A stretch of DNA of 64,000 nt, from NCBI RefSeq assembly GCF_000472705.1, contig NZ_AXAE01000028.1, positions 1 to 64,000 on the forward strand, written 5' to 3'. Positions within the stretch are counted from its first letter, which is position 1, and each line of letters begins with the position of its first letter. This stretch comes from Mesorhizobium erdmanii USDA 3471. Its GTDB lineage: Bacteria > Pseudomonadota > Alphaproteobacteria > Rhizobiales > Rhizobiaceae. Both the position numbers and the translations under genes were made by a program. The notes under the pieces are model-generated. The model searched no databases. It saw only the letters and a program-made list of their open reading frames with translations, and had not been told where the DNA came from. Shown piece after piece: positions 62,394 through 64,000 of the stretch.

Positions 62394-63755
62394 TCACTCT
62401 CCTGCCGCCGGCTGTGAAAGCGCCGCCTTCATCACCCCCGGCAGCGGTGAGGTGTCGCCATCCTTCGCCGCCTTCAGCGCCAGATGCACCAGCACGCCGA
62501 GATAGGCGATCAGCAACAGCACGTAGAGGATGAGGTAGATGGCGAGCGTCAGCGCGACATGGCTGCCCGCCACCGGGCCGACGGCATCGGCGGTCTTGAG
62601 CACGCCCGTCACCAGCCAGGGCTGGCGGCCGATCTCGGTCGTGTACCAGCCGGCCAGTGTCGCCAGCCAGCCCGACAGCGCCATCGGCACCATCAGCATG
62701 GCGAGGGGCTTGGGCAGCGCATGCCGGCGCTTGAGGAAGAAGGCCGCCGACCACGAGACGGCGAGCATCAGCAGCCCGGTGCCGACCATGATCCGGAAGC
62801 TCCAGAAGAGCGGAAAGACCGGCGGATGGTTGCCCGGATAGTCGTTCAGGCCGGGCACCACGCCGTCGGTGCTGTGTCGCAAGATAAGGCTTGCCCCATC
62901 GGGGATCGCGACCTCGAATCTGTTTTCCTTGGCCGCCTCGTCGGGTAGCGCGAACAGCACCAGCGGCACGTTGGGGCCGGTGTTCCAGTTGGCCTCCATG
63001 GCGGCGATCTTCTGCGGCTGGTGTTCCAGCGTGTTCAGTCCGTGCTGGTCGCCGGCCAGGATCTGGATCGGGATCAGGATCGCGGCGGTGAAGACGCCGG
63101 TGCGCAGCGCCTTCCACATCGATTCCGAACGGTCGCCCTTGAGGTAGCGCAGTGCCGACAGGCCGGCGATCAGGAACGACACCGTCAGCCCGGAAGCCAG
63201 GAGCATGTGGACCAGCCGGTAGGGCATGGACGGGTTGAAGACGATTGCCCACCAGTCGACGGCGTGTGCGACGCCGTCACGCATCTCGAAGCCGGCCGGC
63301 GTCTGCATCCAGGAATTGAGCGCGATGATCCAGAACGCCGATACCGTCGTGCCGCCGGCCACCAGCACCGTCGCCAGCGTGTGGACGCGGTTGGAGACAC
63401 GGCGGAAGCCGAACAGCATGATGCCGAGAAAGGCCGCTTCGAGGAAGAAGGCGGTGAGGATCTCGTAAGCGAGCAGCGGTCCGGCGATGTTGCCGACATG
63501 CTCCATGTAGCCCGGCCAGTTGGTGCCGAACTGGAAGCTCATGGTGACGCCTGAAACCACGCCCATCGCAAAAGACAGCGCGAACACCTTCACCCAAGTG
63601 AAATAGGCGCGCATCCAGGCGGAATCGTTGGTCGCGTTGTAGCGCAGCTTGAAGAACAGCAGCACCCAGCCCAGGGCGATGGTGATTGTCGGAAAAAGGA
63701 TATGAAACGAAATATTCGCGCCGAACTGCATGCGCGACAGTATGAGCGGGTCCAT
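62394..63755 (-). CDS. cydA: Cytochrome bd-type ubiquinol oxidase subunit I (CioA/CydA)
   Basis: The 453-residue subunit binds the hemes and quinol. The heme-ligand region RMQFGANISFHILFPTITIA, FGTNWPGYMEHVGNIAGPLL and the conserved GWYTTEIGRQPW are present. The Q-loop is short, as in cyanide-insensitive (CIO) oxidases. The ATG at 63755 is used. No cydX or cydDC is next to it within the window; 245 bases of upstream sequence are visible, containing the promoter region. Confidence 0.94.
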   Translation of the reverse strand: MDPLILSRMQFGANISFHILFPTITIALGWVLLFFKLRYNATNDSAWMRAYFTWVKVFALSFAMGVVSGVTMSFQFGTNWPGYMEHVGNIAGPLLAYEILTAFFLEAAFLGIMLFGFRRVSNRVHTLATVLVAGGTTVSAFWIIALNSWMQTPAGFEMRDGVAHAVDWWAIVFNPSMPYRLVHMLLASGLTVSFLIAGLSALRYLKGDRSESMWKALRTGVFTAAILIPIQILAGDQHGLNTLEHQPQKIAAMEANWNTGPNVPLVLFALPDEAAKENRFEVAIPDGASLILRHSTDGVVPGLNDYPGNHPPVFPLFWSFRIMVGTGLLMLAVSWSAAFFLKRRHALPKPLAMLMVPMALSGWLATLAGWYTTEIGRQPWLVTGVLKTADAVGPVAGSHVALTLAIYLILYVLLLIAYLGVLVHLALKAAKDGDTSPLPGVMKAALSQPAAGE

Positions 63756-63879
63756 GGCGGGCTCCGGCTGCTGCTAATGGCCCACCGTATGCTCGTTGGG
63801 CAAGATGGTCAAAGCGGCGTCCCGCCGCGAGGCTGAACGCCACAAGGACAATTTTGTCGCTTGCCAGGTCCTTACCGCT

Positions 63880-64000
63880 TCAAAGTCCGGCATACCAGCC
63901 ATGACCTCGGCGACTGTCCAGAACTGTCAGCAGCACCACTGACTTCTGGTTGCACGCGACGACAACAGGCCTATATGAGGGGACCTCTTTCAGGCAGCCG
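63880..64000 (-). CDS. Possible C-terminal fragment of a RelE/ParE-like toxin
   Basis: An open frame runs in from the window edge to a TGA at 63880-63882, giving 39 residues including SVVLLTVLDSRRGHGW. This resembles the last strand of RelE/ParE toxins (VVxLLxVLHxRR), but the match is short and the rest of the gene is outside the window. The call is tentative. Confidence 0.25.
   Translation of the reverse strand, partial: GCLKEVPSYRPVVVACNQKSVVLLTVLDSRRGHGWYAGL

Overview
The window is GC-rich, gene-dense alphaproteobacterial chromosome. Gene content, protein sequences and repeat families fit a Rhizobiales genome, most likely Mesorhizobium or a close relative. It appears to be the replication-origin-proximal part of the chromosome: parB-parA-rsmG-mnmG-mnmE-rho-hemJ-hemE lie on the minus strand, and ppsR-maf-aroE-coaE-dnaQ lie on the plus strand. 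The gap between hemE and ppsR (18848-19250) has the features of oriC: DnaA boxes, an AT-rich directly repeated stretch and a dense cluster of GANTC methylation sites. At least five parS-type palindromes (TGTTTCACGTGAAACA and variants) lie between rsmG and mnmE, and a weaker one lies in hemE.

Layout. 1-255: tail of an ISAs1-type transposase. 415-5656: branched-chain 2-oxoacid dehydrogenase operon, transcribed E1alpha-E1beta-E2-E3. 5973-7016: holA. 7315-13438: partition and tRNA-modification block with the parS sites. 13500-18847: YyaL-like protein, rho, hemJ, hemE. 18848-19250: oriC candidate. 19251-23246: ppsR, maf, aroE, coaE, dnaQ. 23312-40302: accessory metabolism and regulation, including hydrolases, an M24 peptidase with a GlxA-type regulator, a CBS/CGL transsulfuration pair, an Rrf2 regulator with an FAD protein, a Crp-type regulator with a His-rich secreted protein, a secreted glycine-repeat protein, an RlpA-like protein, a PHA depolymerase and a transglutaminase-like protease behind a CtrA box. 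40391-44783: xre, smr, mltA and tim44 on minus, fxsA and secB on plus. This block is conserved in rhizobia but seems to be in inverted order relative to dnaQ. 45094-46734: orphan Tat-exported peptide-type binding protein. 47103-48945: tandemly duplicated membrane-protein gene with a 31-codon RiPP-like precursor gene between the copies. 49174-51862: AT-richer two-gene module (DNA methyltransferase plus DGQHR-domain protein) ending on the lepA stop codon. 51859-53664: lepA. 53872-58540: mainly exported small proteins, including a periplasmic MsrA. 58707-61373: large LuxR-type ATPase regulator. 61388-63755: cyanide-insensitive-type bd oxidase.

At least five families of short palindromic or inverted-pair repeats are scattered between genes. 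Here they are called A (CTCCCCC/GGGGGAG pairs), B (CCCCGTTTACGGGG pairs), C (GTCATCC...GGATGAC pairs of about 65-bp arms), D (ATGCAT...ATGCAT single palindromes) and E (GCAATTCCAG/CTGGAATTGC). They fill most gaps longer than 150 bases.

The most novel-looking items are the methyltransferase/DGQHR module, which shares a four-copy GGCAAA repeat between two overlapping reading frames, and the orphan RiPP-like precursor. The precursor's leader matches lasso-peptide leader spacing, but its core has no Asp or Glu for ring closure. No rRNA or tRNA genes and no CRISPR arrays were seen.
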